From Streptomyces zhihengii (lineage in GTDB: Bacteria > Actinomycetota > Actinomycetes > Streptomycetales > Streptomycetaceae), in contig NZ_JAFEJA010000001.1 in the NCBI RefSeq assembly GCF_016919245.1, positions 5,853,501 through 5,917,500 on the forward strand: a stretch of 64,000 nt of DNA, given 5' to 3'. Position numbers and translations under genes: made by a program. Below, one piece after another: positions 8,341-18,636 of this stretch. The notes below the pieces were generated by a model. That model did not search any database. It had not been told where the DNA came from and saw nothing but the letters and a program-made list of their open reading frames with translations. Position 1 is the stretch's first letter. Each line of letters starts with the position of its first letter.

Positions 8341-11300
8341 ATGGGCGGCGTGCGTTTCAGTCTCCTCGGCACCACGCGGGCCGTTCACGACGACGGCAGC
8401 CCCGTCGCCCTCGGCGGCGCCCGGCTGCGCGCCCTGCTGACCGTGCTCGCCGAGCGGGCCGGGCGCACGGTGCCCGTGGCCGTCCTCGTCGACGAGGTGT
8501 GGGCCGGCGACCCGCCCGCGGACGCCCCCGGGGCGGTGCAGGCGCTCGTGGGGCGCCTGCGGCGGGCGCTCGGCCACGCGGCGGTCGCCTCGGCCGAGGG
8601 GGGCTACCGGCTGGTCGCCGACGCGGACGACGTGGACCTCCACCGCTTCGAGCGCCTCACCGCCCAGGGCGTCCGGGCGCTCGCGGACGGCCGCGCGGCC
8701 GACGCCGCCGCCGCCCTCGACGAGGCGCTGGCGCTGTGGCACGGGCCCGCGCTCGCCGATCTGCCCGACCGCACCGCCGCCGGGGCCCGCTGGGAGTCCC
8801 GCCGCCTGGACGCCCGCCGCGCCCGCCTCGGCGCGGCACTCGCCCTCGGCCGCGCGGAGGAGGCCCTGCCGGAGCTGACCGGGCTGTGCGAGGCCCACCC
8901 GCTCGACGAGTCCCTGCACGCCCTGCGCATCCGCGCCCTCCGCGACACCGGCCGCGCCGCGCAGGCCCTCGCCGCGTACGAGGAGGTCCGCCGCGACCTC
9001 GCGGCCCGCCTCGGCACCGACCCGGGCCCCGACCTGACCGCCCTCCACACGGCCCTCCTGCGCCCCCGGCACGCCGCGCCGGAGGCGGGCGCGGGCGCGG
9101 GCCCCGGCCCGGCCGCGCCGGGGGCGCACCCCGGGTGCGGGGCAGCCGGTGGGCCCGCCCGCCCCGGGGCGCCCGCCCCGGACGCGGGGCACTCCGCGCC
9201 CGCGGGCCCGCACACCCCGGGTGCTGGTGTGGACTTCGGCCCGTCCGTGCCGGGCGCCGAGCCCGCGCATGTCCCGGGTGCGGGGCACTCCGCGAGCGCC
9301 GGGGCCCCGCCCGCCCCGGGTACCGGGCAGCCGGTGGGGCCGCCCGCCGTAGACGCGCAAGCCCCGGACGCGGGGCACTCCGCGCCCGCGGGCCCGCACG
9401 CCCCGGGTGCGGGGCACTCCGCGAGCGCCGGGGCCCCGCCCGCCCCGGATGCCGGGCAGCCCGCGAACCCGCCCGCCCTGGACGCGCACGCCCCGCACGC
9501 GGGGCACTCCGCGCCCGCGACCCCGCACACCTCTGGCGCGACGCCCGCGCACACCCCGGGTGCGGGGCACTCCGCGAGCGCCGGGGCCCCGCCCGCCCCG
9601 GATGCCGGGCAGCCCGCGAACCCGCCCGCCCCCGGGGCCCAGTACCCGGACGCCCCCGCCCCGCGGGGCAACCTGCGGGCGCGGCTGACGAGTTTCGTGG
9701 GGAGGGAGCCCGAGGTGCGGGCCCTCACCGGGGATCTGGGGGCCGCGCGGCTGGTGACGCTGCTCGGGCCGGGCGGGGCGGGCAAGACGCGGCTGTCCCA
9801 GGAGGCGGGCGAGGCGCTCGCCGGCCGCTGGCCGGACGGCGTCTGGCTCGCCGAGCTCGCGCCGGTGGACGACCCGGCCACCGTGCCCGAGGCCGTGCTC
9901 ACCGCCGTCGGCGGGCGCGAGACGGTGCTGCGGGCGGGCGGCGCCGAGGAACTGCGGGCGGCCGACCGGCACGGCGACGACGCCACGACCCGGCTGACCG
10001 AGCACTGCGCCCGCCGCCGGATGCTGCTGCTCCTCGACAACTGCGAGCACGTCGTGGACGCGGCCGCGGCCCTGGCGCAGCGGCTGCTGGAGGAGTGCCC
10101 CGGGCTGACGGTGCTGGCGACCAGCCGTGAACCGCTGGGCGTCCCCGGGGAGTTGCTGCGCCCGGTGGACCCGCTGCCCGACCCGATGGCGGTCCGGTTG
10201 TTCGCCGAACGCGGCGCCTCCGTGCGGCCCGGCTTCCGCGCCGACGCCGACGAGGAGACGGCGTCGGCGGTCGCCGAGATCTGCCGCCGGCTGGACGGCA
10301 TGCCCCTGGCGATCGAACTCGCGGCGGCCCGGCTGCGCATGCTGACGCCGCGCCAGATCGCGGACCGTCTCGACGACCGGTTCCGGCTGCTCACCACCGG
10401 CAGCCGCACCGTCCTGCCGCGGCAGCAGACCCTGCGCGCGGTCGTCGACTGGTCCTGGGACCTGCTCGCCGACGACGAGCGCGCCGTCCTGCGCCGGCTC
10501 TCGGTCTTCGCCGGCGGCTGCGACCTGGAGGCGGCGGAGTCCGTCTGCGCCGCGACGGCCGCGACGGCCGAGACGGCCGCGACGGCCGAGACGGCCGAGA
10601 CGGCCGTGAGCGCCGGTGCCCCCGCCCCGTCCGCCGGTCTGCGCGCGGCCGACGTGGCGGAGGCCGTCGGCGCCCTGGTGGACAAGTCGCTGGTGGTCGC
10701 CGAGCCCGCGGACGACGGGCGGATGCGCTACCGGCTGCTGGAGACCGTGGCCGAGTACGCCGGGGAGCGGCTCGACGAGGCCGGGGAGCGGGCCGGGGCC
10801 GAGTGGCGCCACCTCGTGCACTACCGCGAACTGGCCCGCACCACCGACCCCGAGCTGCGCGGGCACGGTCAGCAGGCCGCCCTCGGCACGCTGCGCCGCG
10901 AGTACGAGAACCTGCGCGCCGCCGTCCGCCGGGCCGTCGCCCGCGGCGCGGAGCAGGAGGCGCTGTGCCTGGTCATCTCCCTGTCCTGGTACTGGCAGAT
11001 GCGCGATCTGCGGTCCGACGCCCGCCAGTGGACGGGCATGGTCGCCACCCTGCACGAGGACCCGTTCGCCTCCCCGCCGCGGCCCGCGCCCCCGCTGACC
11101 GCACGCTGCACCGACGAACCGCCGCCCTTCGCGCCGGAGATGCTGGCCGAGGCCAGACGCCAGGTCGCGCTGATCCGGATGGTCAGCATGGACTACGGCG
11201 CCGAGGACTGGACCGCCCCCGACAGGACGAAGTGGCTGGAGAGCGTCGTCGGCGTGTACGACCCCGGTCTGCCGCAGGCGTGCCGCTTCCCGGCCTCGCT

Positions 11301-12306
11301 CTGGTTCTACGCCGTGCTGCTGACGGGTGACGGCGCACGGGTGGGCGACATCCTGAACGAGAGCGTGCGCACCGCCGAGGCGGCGGGCCACCCCTGGGAC
11401 CTCGCCGTCACGCTCCAGCAGCGCGCCAACCTCCTCGCCAACCGCGCCCAGTGGGCGGGGGACGCGCTCCGGGACGCCGACCGCAGCCTGGAGATCTTCG
11501 AGCGGCTCGGGGACGCCTGGGGCATCGCCGAGGCGCTGTCGTCGCGGGCGGAGGCGCACGAGCGGCGCGGCGAGTTCGAGCGGGCCGCCGCGGACTGCCG
11601 GGCGGCGATCACCCATGCGCGCCGGGTCGGCGTCGGCGGCCAGGTGGACCTGCTGCGCGCCCGGCTCGCCAACACCCTCGCCGAGAGCGGGCACACCGGC
11701 GAGGCCGAGGCGATCCTGCGGGACGTCGTCACCGGCGGCGGCGAGGCGGCGCACGAGGCGCTGCCCGCCGCCCGTCTCTTCCTCGCGGTGCTGCTGGGCC
11801 GCACCGGGCGGACCGGCGAGTCCAGGGAGCAGCTCCGTCTGCTGAGCGAGGACCTGAACGGGGAGACGCTGGTGCTCTTCCAGGCCATGGTCACCGGCAT
11901 GGTGGCCTGGCTGGACCTCCGGGAAGGCCTGGTCGCCGAGGCGCTCGCCGGGGCGCGGGCGGCGCTCGTGACGGCGATGGAGCCGCTGTCGATGACCATC
12001 GCCCCGCAGCTTCCGGCGATGCACGTGCTCACCGCGGCCGGCGCGCTGATCGCCCTCGACACGGACGCGGCGCGCAGGGGCGCGCGGCTGGTCGGCGCGC
12101 ACGCCGGTCTGCTGCCGCCCGGCCATGTCGCCACCGTGACGGAACGCGACGACCTGCGCCGGGTCGAGGAGGCCGCCCGCGCCCGGCTCGGCGACGACTT
12201 CGCCGCCCTGTACGAGGAGGGGGCCGCCCTCACCCTGGAGGAGGCCGCCGCCCTCGTCCGCGCCCCGCAGGGGCCGGCCACGACCACGGACCGGCCTGCC
12301 CCGTAG
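8341..12306 (+). CDS. AfsR/SARP-type regulator with BTAD, NB-ARC ATPase and TPR-like domains
   Basis: A 1321-residue regulator. Residues 1-90 form an OmpR-type winged helix (VRFSLLGTTRAV...GGARLRALLTVLAERAG). Residues 95-235 are a BTAD domain ending PGPDLTALH. Residues 241-443 are a proline/alanine repeat linker. The NTPase domain has Walker A GPGGAGKT (476-483), Walker B LLLLDNCEHV, and the TSREPLGVPGE and GMPLAIELAAARL motifs of AfsR/MalT-like STAND ATPases. The C-terminal half is helical, TPR-like. Such proteins activate secondary-metabolite or export genes. A small ATAET repeat (10553-10602) breaks the domain junction. An alternative start is GTG 8350. The likely target is the ABC exporter next door (inference). 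Confidence 0.9.
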   Translation: MGGVRFSLLGTTRAVHDDGSPVALGGARLRALLTVLAERAGRTVPVAVLVDEVWAGDPPADAPGAVQALVGRLRRALGHAAVASAEGGYRLVADADDVDLHRFERLTAQGVRALADGRAADAAAALDEALALWHGPALADLPDRTAAGARWESRRLDARRARLGAALALGRAEEALPELTGLCEAHPLDESLHALRIRALRDTGRAAQALAAYEEVRRDLAARLGTDPGPDLTALHTALLRPRHAAPEAGAGAGPGPAAPGAHPGCGAAGGPARPGAPAPDAGHSAPAGPHTPGAGVDFGPSVPGAEPAHVPGAGHSASAGAPPAPGTGQPVGPPAVDAQAPDAGHSAPAGPHAPGAGHSASAGAPPAPDAGQPANPPALDAHAPHAGHSAPATPHTSGATPAHTPGAGHSASAGAPPAPDAGQPANPPAPGAQYPDAPAPRGNLRARLTSFVGREPEVRALTGDLGAARLVTLLGPGGAGKTRLSQEAGEALAGRWPDGVWLAELAPVDDPATVPEAVLTAVGGRETVLRAGGAEELRAADRHGDDATTRLTEHCARRRMLLLLDNCEHVVDAAAALAQRLLEECPGLTVLATSREPLGVPGELLRPVDPLPDPMAVRLFAERGASVRPGFRADADEETASAVAEICRRLDGMPLAIELAAARLRMLTPRQIADRLDDRFRLLTTGSRTVLPRQQTLRAVVDWSWDLLADDERAVLRRLSVFAGGCDLEAAESVCAATAATAETAATAETAETAVSAGAPAPSAGLRAADVAEAVGALVDKSLVVAEPADDGRMRYRLLETVAEYAGERLDEAGERAGAEWRHLVHYRELARTTDPELRGHGQQAALGTLRREYENLRAAVRRAVARGAEQEALCLVISLSWYWQMRDLRSDARQWTGMVATLHEDPFASPPRPAPPLTARCTDEPPPFAPEMLAEARRQVALIRMVSMDYGAEDWTAPDRTKWLESVVGVYDPGLPQACRFPASLWFYAVLLTGDGARVGDILNESVRTAEAAGHPWDLAVTLQQRANLLANRAQWAGDALRDADRSLEIFERLGDAWGIAEALSSRAEAHERRGEFERAAADCRAAITHARRVGVGGQVDLLRARLANTLAESGHTGEAEAILRDVVTGGGEAAHEALPAARLFLAVLLGRTGRTGESREQLRLLSEDLNGETLVLFQAMVTGMVAWLDLREGLVAEALAGARAALVTAMEPLSMTIAPQLPAMHVLTAAGALIALDTDAARRGARLVGAHAGLLPPGHVATVTERDDLRRVEEAARARLGDDFAALYEEGAALTLEEAAALVRAPQGPATTTDRPAP
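9095..9660 (+). repeat. In-frame tandem repeats coding the Pro/Ala/His linker of the AfsR-like protein
   Basis: A block with core PGAGHSASAGAPPAP appears three times, its GGGT anchor starting at 9276, 9405 and 9558 (spacing 129 and 153 bp). It alternates with PDAGHSAPAGPH blocks. Copies are nearly identical at DNA level, implying recent expansion by slippage or recombination. The frame is preserved throughout. Confidence 0.85.
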
Positions 12307-12367
12307 CCCCCGGCGGGCGGACCGGCCGGCCCCGTAGCCCCCGGCCCCGGGTGACCGCCGCCGCACC

Positions 12368-12390
12368 GGACGGGTGCCGGGCACCCGTCC
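12368..12390. terminator. Bidirectional terminator
   Basis: GGACGGGTGC (12368-12377) pairs with GCACCCGTCC (12381-12390) around a three-base loop, exactly between two converging stop codons (12306 and 12392). Confidence 0.8.
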
Positions 12391-12391
12391 G

Positions 12392-13212
12392 TCAGGTCTT
12401 GCGGCGGAAGCGGGCGACCGCCAGCGGGGCGGTGACCACCGTGATGCCCACGGCCCAGGCCAGCGTCACCCAGACCGAGTGGGCGACCGGGCCGCCGCCC
12501 ACCAGCGCGCGGGCCGCGTCGGCCAGGTTCGACAGCGGGTTGTAGTCGGTGAAGGTCTTCAGCCAGCCCGGCATCGACTCCGTGGGGGTGAAGATCGACG
12601 AGCCGAACTGCAGGGGCATCAGCACGAGCATCGCCACTCCCTGGACGGACTGGGCGGTCTGCATGGTCAGACCGAGCAGGATGAAGATCCACATCAGCGA
12701 GGCGCCGAACGCCATGGACAGGGCGACGGCCGCGAGCAGCCCGAAGGCGGACGTCTCGACCTGCAGGCCGAGCAGGAAGCCCATGGCCAGCAGGATCGTG
12801 ATCGCGATCAGCATCCGGCCGGCCTCGACGACGATCTTGGCGATCAGCACCGAGGAGCGGGCGATGGGCATGGTCCGGAACCGGTCCATCACGCCCTTGC
12901 GGAAGTCGTCGTTGATGCCGGTGCCGACGGCCATGGCGATGTTCATGCCCATCATGGCCATCAGCCCGGGGACCAGGTAGCTGACGTATGCGTCCTGGTT
13001 GCCCTTGCCGGAGATCGCGCCGCCGAAGACGTACACGAACAGCAGCGTGAAGACGACCGGCATCAGCAGGACGTCGAACATCGACTCCGGGTCCTGCTTG
13101 ATCTGGAGGGCGTTGCGGCGGACGAGTGCGCCGATGTGCCGCAGGTTGGCCCGCAGTCCGATCCGCCCCTCCGAGGCGGGGACGGCGGTGGGGACGGTGA
13201 TCGCTGCCGCGC

Positions 13213-13216
<4 letters not shown>
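12392..13216 (-). CDS. ABC-2 type exporter permease (DrrB-like)
   Basis: The 274-residue membrane protein has six predicted helices. Its ABC-2 signature runs GVMDRFRTMPIARSSVLIAKI, the conserved cytoplasmic loop of DrrB-type drug exporters. An N-terminal cytoplasmic segment precedes ALVRRNALQIKQDPESM. The start codon overlaps the stop of the ATPase gene (ATGA, 13213-13216), so the two are translationally coupled. Together they form a DrrAB-type efflux pump; the substrate is unknown. Confidence 0.9.
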
Positions 13217-14220
<1,004 letters not shown>

Positions 14221-14243
14221 GGCAACGACGATGCCGGGGCCCG

Positions 14244-14281
14244 CCGACAGACCCCCGACAGACCGCCGACAGACCGCCGAC
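14244..14281. promoter_or_regulatory. Three 11-bp direct repeats upstream of the ABC exporter
   Basis: CCGACAGACCS begins at 14244, 14255 and 14266, and a truncated CCGAC at 14277: an exact 11-bp period. On the exporter strand the units read GTCTGTCGG. The last repeat ends about 10 bases before a possible -10 CATCGT (14228-14233). Direct heptamer repeats at 11-bp spacing, about 8 bp from -10, are how SARP regulators bind. PhoP boxes share the spacing but not this sequence. Confidence 0.6.
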
Positions 14282-14320
14282 GGGGTGCCGACAGGCCGGT
14301 GCCGGCCCGTCGGCACCCCG
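14281..14320. promoter_or_regulatory. 12-bp perfect inverted repeat between ABC exporter and cupin genes
   Basis: CGGGGTGCCGAC (14281-14292) and GTCGGCACCCCG (14309-14320) are perfect arms around a 16-base spacer. Because the flanking genes diverge, it is more likely a protein-binding dyad or an mRNA structure than a terminator. Confidence 0.5.
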
Positions 14321-14404
14321 CGCCCGGGTACGCCGGGGGAGGCCCGCGGCGTACCGTGGAAGACGGACTCGGGAGCGTCCTCACGGAGCCAGGAGGCGGT
14401 TCCC

Positions 14405-14767
14405 ATGGCGGGAATCGTGAGCAGGAACTTCGACGCGGCGGACGAGACCCGCCCGTTCGAGGAGGGCAAGGGGAGGCTGGACCTCCTCAACACCGATCAC
14501 GGCCCGGTCGGCAGGGCCGTCTTCGAACCGGGCTGGCGCTGGTCCTCCCACGTCAAGCCCCTCGCGGGCACCGAGAGCTGCATGGCGGCGCACGTCGGCT
14601 ACCTGGCCAGCGGCCGGATGAAGATCGTCATGGACGACGGCGAGAGTGCCGAGGTGGGCCCCGGCGACTTCATCTCGATCGCCCCCGGGCACGACGCGTG
14701 GACCCTCGGCGACGAGGCGTGCGTGGTGCTCGACTGGGCCGGCTTCGGCGACTACGCCAAGCGGTAG
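14405..14767 (+). CDS. Cupin-domain protein
   Basis: The 120-residue single-domain cupin has the motif-1 region GWRWSSHVKPLAG...CMAAHVGYLASGRMKI and motif 2 EVGPGDFISIAPGHDAWTLGDE. His residues are present but the classic HxH is replaced by SHVK, so metal binding is uncertain. The start ATG 14405 has AGGAGGCGG upstream. It diverges from the ABC exporter. Function unknown; similar small cupins are common next to exporters and regulators. Confidence 0.8.
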   Translation: MAGIVSRNFDAADETRPFEEGKGRLDLLNTDHGPVGRAVFEPGWRWSSHVKPLAGTESCMAAHVGYLASGRMKIVMDDGESAEVGPGDFISIAPGHDAWTLGDEACVVLDWAGFGDYAKR

Positions 14768-14796
14768 CCGCCCGCCCGGCACGGCCGGGGACAGGC

Positions 14797-14832
14797 GACA
14801 GCCCGCCGACGGGGGAAGATCGGCGGGCTGTC
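14797..14832. terminator. Bidirectional terminator between cupin gene and panB
   Basis: Perfect 13-bp arms GACAGCCCGCCGA / TCGGCGGGCTGTC (14797-14809, 14820-14832) with a ten-base loop lie between converging genes. Confidence 0.85.
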
Positions 14833-14848
14833 GTGGTGCCGGAGATGG

Positions 14849-15727
<879 letters not shown>

Positions 15728-16154
15728 GGCTGATCGGCTCCTTGTTTCGTCATCTCGAGGCGCCCTGACGGCGTCCCCGGACCGCCTCCATGGTGGCACT
15801 TCGTGCCGCCCCGGCGGAAGGGGGCCCGCCGCGGGGCCCGGCACCACCCGGTAATCCCGCAGGTGACAGCGGTGCCGCCGCCCCCGGACGGCCCCGCCCG
15901 ACCCCCGCGAATGTGCGCGTTTCGTCACAGGGACGGCCCCTGCGGCAGAGCCAGGAACCCCCCGCGCCCACCCTTCGTCATCGCATCAGTACGGCCGTCC
16001 CCGGTGCCCGGCGCGCGACGGGGAGGCCACCGGTCTTCGCCCCCGGCGCGCGAGGGTTCTAGGGTCCTTGCAGGACCCGGTGCCCGAGCCCCGGCCGCGG
16101 GACGGCGGACCGGTGTGACAGCACGGCAGTGAGCACGGCAGTGAGGACGGCTAC
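15728..16154. other. Divergent intergenic region panB / EEP hydrolase
   Basis: This 427-bp stretch should hold the promoters of both flanking genes. I see no convincing gene in it. Just before the EEP gene the 12-mer AGCACGGCAGTG is repeated in tandem (about 16120-16143), and GTGAGGA supplies the ribosome site. Confidence 0.5.
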
Positions 16155-17180
16155 ATGGCGCAGGCGTACACGACGGAGACGGGGAACGGCGTGTCCCAGA
16201 CGCGGCCGGCCGGCTCCCGGCTGCGGGGCCTGCTCGACCGGTGGCGGGGCGACCGGGGCATCTGGCGCCGGGGCGCGCTGCTGGCGGTGTTCGCGGTGCT
16301 GATCGCGCTGGTGATGATCCTGCACGCGCAGATCCCCAACCGGATCGGCAATCTCGGCAGCCTGGTCGAGACGTTCCTGCCGTGGTCCGGGGTGTTCGTG
16401 CCGCTGATCCTGGTGGGCGCCGCGGTGCGCCGGTCCGCGACCGCGATGGTGGCCGTCCTGCTGCCGCTGGTCGTCTGGCTGAACCTCTTCGGCGGGCTGC
16501 TGACCGGCAAGTCCGCCGCCACCGGCGGCGATCTGACCGTCGCCTCGCACAACGTGAACGCCGGCAACCCCGACCCGGCCGGCACCGCGCGCGAGGTGGC
16601 CGCCTCGGGGGCCGACGTCCTCGCGCTCCAGGAGCTGCCCGCCGGCCAGGTCGGCACCTACGAGAAGGCGCTGGCGGAGGCGTACCCGTACCACGTGGTC
16701 GAGGGCACCGTCGGCCTGTGGAGCAGGTACCCGCTCACCGGCGAGGCCCCGGTGGACATCCGGCTCGGCTGGGACCGCGCCCTGCGCGCGACGGTCATGG
16801 TGCCCGGCAAGCCGGTGGAGGTGTACGTGGCGCACCTGCCGTCGGTGCGGGTGAAGCTGAACGCGGGCTTCACGGCCGGGCAGCGCGACGCGAGCGCGGA
16901 CGCCCTGGGCGAGGCGATCGCCGGATCGCGGCACGAGCGGATCGTGCTCCTCGGCGACCTCAACGGCACCATGAACGACCGCTCGCTCAACGCGGTGACC
17001 TCGCAGATGCGCTCGACCCAGGGCGCGGCGGGGGACGGGATGGGCTTCAGCTGGCCGGCCGCCTTCCCGATGGCGCGGATCGACCAGATCATGGTCCGCG
17101 GTGTCGAGCCGGTCTCCTCGTGGACCCTGCCGCGCACCGACAGCGACCATCTCCCCGTGGCGGCGCGCGTCACCCTGTGA
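16155..17180 (+). CDS. Membrane-anchored endonuclease/exonuclease/phosphatase (EEP) family hydrolase
   Basis: The 341-residue protein starts with a cytoplasmic basic segment and three membrane helices (about residues 38-58, 72-92 and 96-114). An EEP domain follows that would face outward. Its catalytic elements are SHNVNAGNPD, VLALQEL (Glu), GLWSRYPL, VYVAHLPS, LLGDLNGT (Asp-Asn), RIDQIMV and SDHLPV (His). EEP relatives with this topology cleave phosphodiesters or phosphate esters outside the cell; the substrate here is unknown. Confidence 0.85.
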   Translation: MAQAYTTETGNGVSQTRPAGSRLRGLLDRWRGDRGIWRRGALLAVFAVLIALVMILHAQIPNRIGNLGSLVETFLPWSGVFVPLILVGAAVRRSATAMVAVLLPLVVWLNLFGGLLTGKSAATGGDLTVASHNVNAGNPDPAGTAREVAASGADVLALQELPAGQVGTYEKALAEAYPYHVVEGTVGLWSRYPLTGEAPVDIRLGWDRALRATVMVPGKPVEVYVAHLPSVRVKLNAGFTAGQRDASADALGEAIAGSRHERIVLLGDLNGTMNDRSLNAVTSQMRSTQGAAGDGMGFSWPAAFPMARIDQIMVRGVEPVSSWTLPRTDSDHLPVAARVTL

Positions 17181-17280
17181 CGGCCCCCGCGGGGGAGGGG
17201 ACGCGGTGGCGCCGGGGCGGGGTGACGGATGCGGGGCGCGCGGTGTGAGTTCCGTCGCGTCCCGGCGTTCGCAACCCGGT

Positions 17281-17330
17281 GTTCACCGGCGGGAACGAAA
17301 CCTCTGGGAGAATTTGTTCCGGTCAAGAAC
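17281..17330. promoter_or_regulatory. Two GTTC-N(7-8)-GAAC dyads upstream of MFS gene
   Basis: GTTC-N8-GAAC (17281-17296) and GTTC-N7-GAAC (17316-17330) sit 35 bp apart in an unusually AT-rich patch, 74-123 bases upstream of the MFS start. They could be operator half-sites for an unidentified regulator. The motifs are short, so chance occurrence is possible. Confidence 0.35.
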
Positions 17331-17403
17331 TTATGGTGGGGTCCGTGCTGACCGGGCCACCCCGCCGCCCGCCCGGACACCCCCTCGGAAAGGTCCCCGC
17401 TCC

Positions 17404-18636
17404 ATGCCCACGGCGCTGCTCGCCCTCGCCCTCTCCGCCTTCGGCATCGGGACCACCGAATTCGTCATGATGGGCCTCCTCCCGGAGGTCGCCGGGGACC
17501 TGGGCACCTCGGTCCCCACCGCCGGATACCTGGTGTCCGCCTACGCCCTCGGCGTCGTCGTCGGCGCCCCGCTGCTCACCGCCTTCGGCTCCCGCGTCCC
17601 GCGCAAGCGGATGCTGCTGCTCCTGATGGCGCTGTTCACCGTCGGCAACCTCGCCTCCGCCCTCGCGCCCGGCTTCGCCACGCTGCTCGCCGGCCGGGTG
17701 CTCGCCGGGCTGCCGCACGGCGCCTTCTTCGGCGTGGGCGCCGTCGTCGCAGCCCGGCTGGTCGCCGAGAACCGGCAGGCCAGGGCCGTGGCCACGATGT
17801 TCCTCGGACTGACGGTCGCCAACATCGTCGGCGTGCCCGCGGCCACCGCCCTCGGCCAGCACCTCGGCTGGCGCGCCACCTTCCTGGTGGTCACCGCCAT
17901 CGGCCTGGTCTCCATGGCCGCCCTCGCCCGGCTGATCCCGGCCGGCGAGCCCGAGACCCACCGGGGCATCGGCCGGGAGCTGCGCGCCCTCGGCGACCGG
18001 CAGGTGCTGCTGGGCCTGCTCACGGCCGTCTTCGGCTTCGCGGGCGTCTTCGCCGTCTACTCGTACCTGGCCTCCATGACCACCGAGGCCATGGGCTTCG
18101 GCGAGTCCGCGGTCACCCTGGTCCTCGCCCTCTTCGGCATCGGCATGACCCTGGGCGCGCTGGCGGCCGGACCGCTCACCGACCGGGCGCTGCGGCCCAC
18201 CCTCTACGGCTCGCTCGCCGCGCTGGCGGTGGTGCTCACCGCGTTCCCGTTCGCCGTGCGGATCCCGTGGCTCGCGCTGGTCACCGTGGTCGTCCTCGGC
18301 GCGGTCGGCTTCCTGACCACGACCCCGCTCCAGATGCTGGTCATGCGCAAGGCCCAGGACGCGCCGACCCTCGCGTCCGCCTCCAACCACTCCGCGTTCA
18401 ACCTCGCCAACGCGGGCGGCGCCTGGCTCGGCGGCGTGGCCATCGCGGCCGGCTGGGGCTGGACCTCGCCCGCCTTCGTCGGCGCCGGGCTCACCGTCGT
18501 GGGCCTGGCCGTCGCCGTCGTCGCCGGACTGCTGGACCGGGGCCGGACGGCGAAGGGGGCCTCCCGCCTCGTGGCGGGAAGCCCCCTCGGTGCGGAGCAG
18601 CCGGTCAGCCCGTCGTCTCGCGCCAGCGGTTCGTGA
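17404..18636 (+). CDS. MFS exporter, AraJ/YdhP-like (DHA1)
   Basis: The 410-residue, 12-helix transporter starts LALALSAFGIGTTEFVMMGLLPEVAGDL, the hallmark of the AraJ-type DHA1 subgroup. It has RVPRKRMLLLLM as motif A and LAGRVLAGLPHGAFFGVGA as motif C-like. Such proteins export sugars, purines or drugs. Its last ten codons overlap the end of nadE on the other strand, and the nadE terminator hairpin lies inside its 3' end, encoding the hydrophilic tail. Confidence 0.88.
   Translation: MPTALLALALSAFGIGTTEFVMMGLLPEVAGDLGTSVPTAGYLVSAYALGVVVGAPLLTAFGSRVPRKRMLLLLMALFTVGNLASALAPGFATLLAGRVLAGLPHGAFFGVGAVVAARLVAENRQARAVATMFLGLTVANIVGVPAATALGQHLGWRATFLVVTAIGLVSMAALARLIPAGEPETHRGIGRELRALGDRQVLLGLLTAVFGFAGVFAVYSYLASMTTEAMGFGESAVTLVLALFGIGMTLGALAAGPLTDRALRPTLYGSLAALAVVLTAFPFAVRIPWLALVTVVVLGAVGFLTTTPLQMLVMRKAQDAPTLASASNHSAFNLANAGGAWLGGVAIAAGWGWTSPAFVGAGLTVVGLAVAVVAGLLDRGRTAKGASRLVAGSPLGAEQPVSPSSRASGS
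18555..18586. terminator. Hairpin inside the 3' end of the MFS gene, probable nadE terminator
   Basis: GGGGGC (18555-18560) pairs with GCCCCC (18581-18586) and an inner CCCGCC pairs with GGCGGG (18563-18568 / 18573-18578). It lies just beyond the nadE stop and within the coding region of the converging MFS gene. Confidence 0.7.

Noticed and set aside
9095..9660. Possible CRISPR-like array from regularly spaced repeats
   Set aside because: Repeats are in frame, uneven in spacing and code for a Pro/Ala linker; no spacers or cas genes.
7366..12384. Very long open frame on the minus strand (about 1670 codons) antisense to the AfsR-like gene
   Set aside because: It is a GC-driven shadow. Only its last 265 codons, from the ATG at 8163, show family motifs (HEYAH protease); the rest is Arg/Gly/Val low-complexity and opposes a well-supported gene.
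15790..16062. 90-codon open frame between panB and the EEP gene
   Set aside because: Composition is Pro/Arg/Gly-rich with no motif and no ribosome site; it occupies the promoter region.
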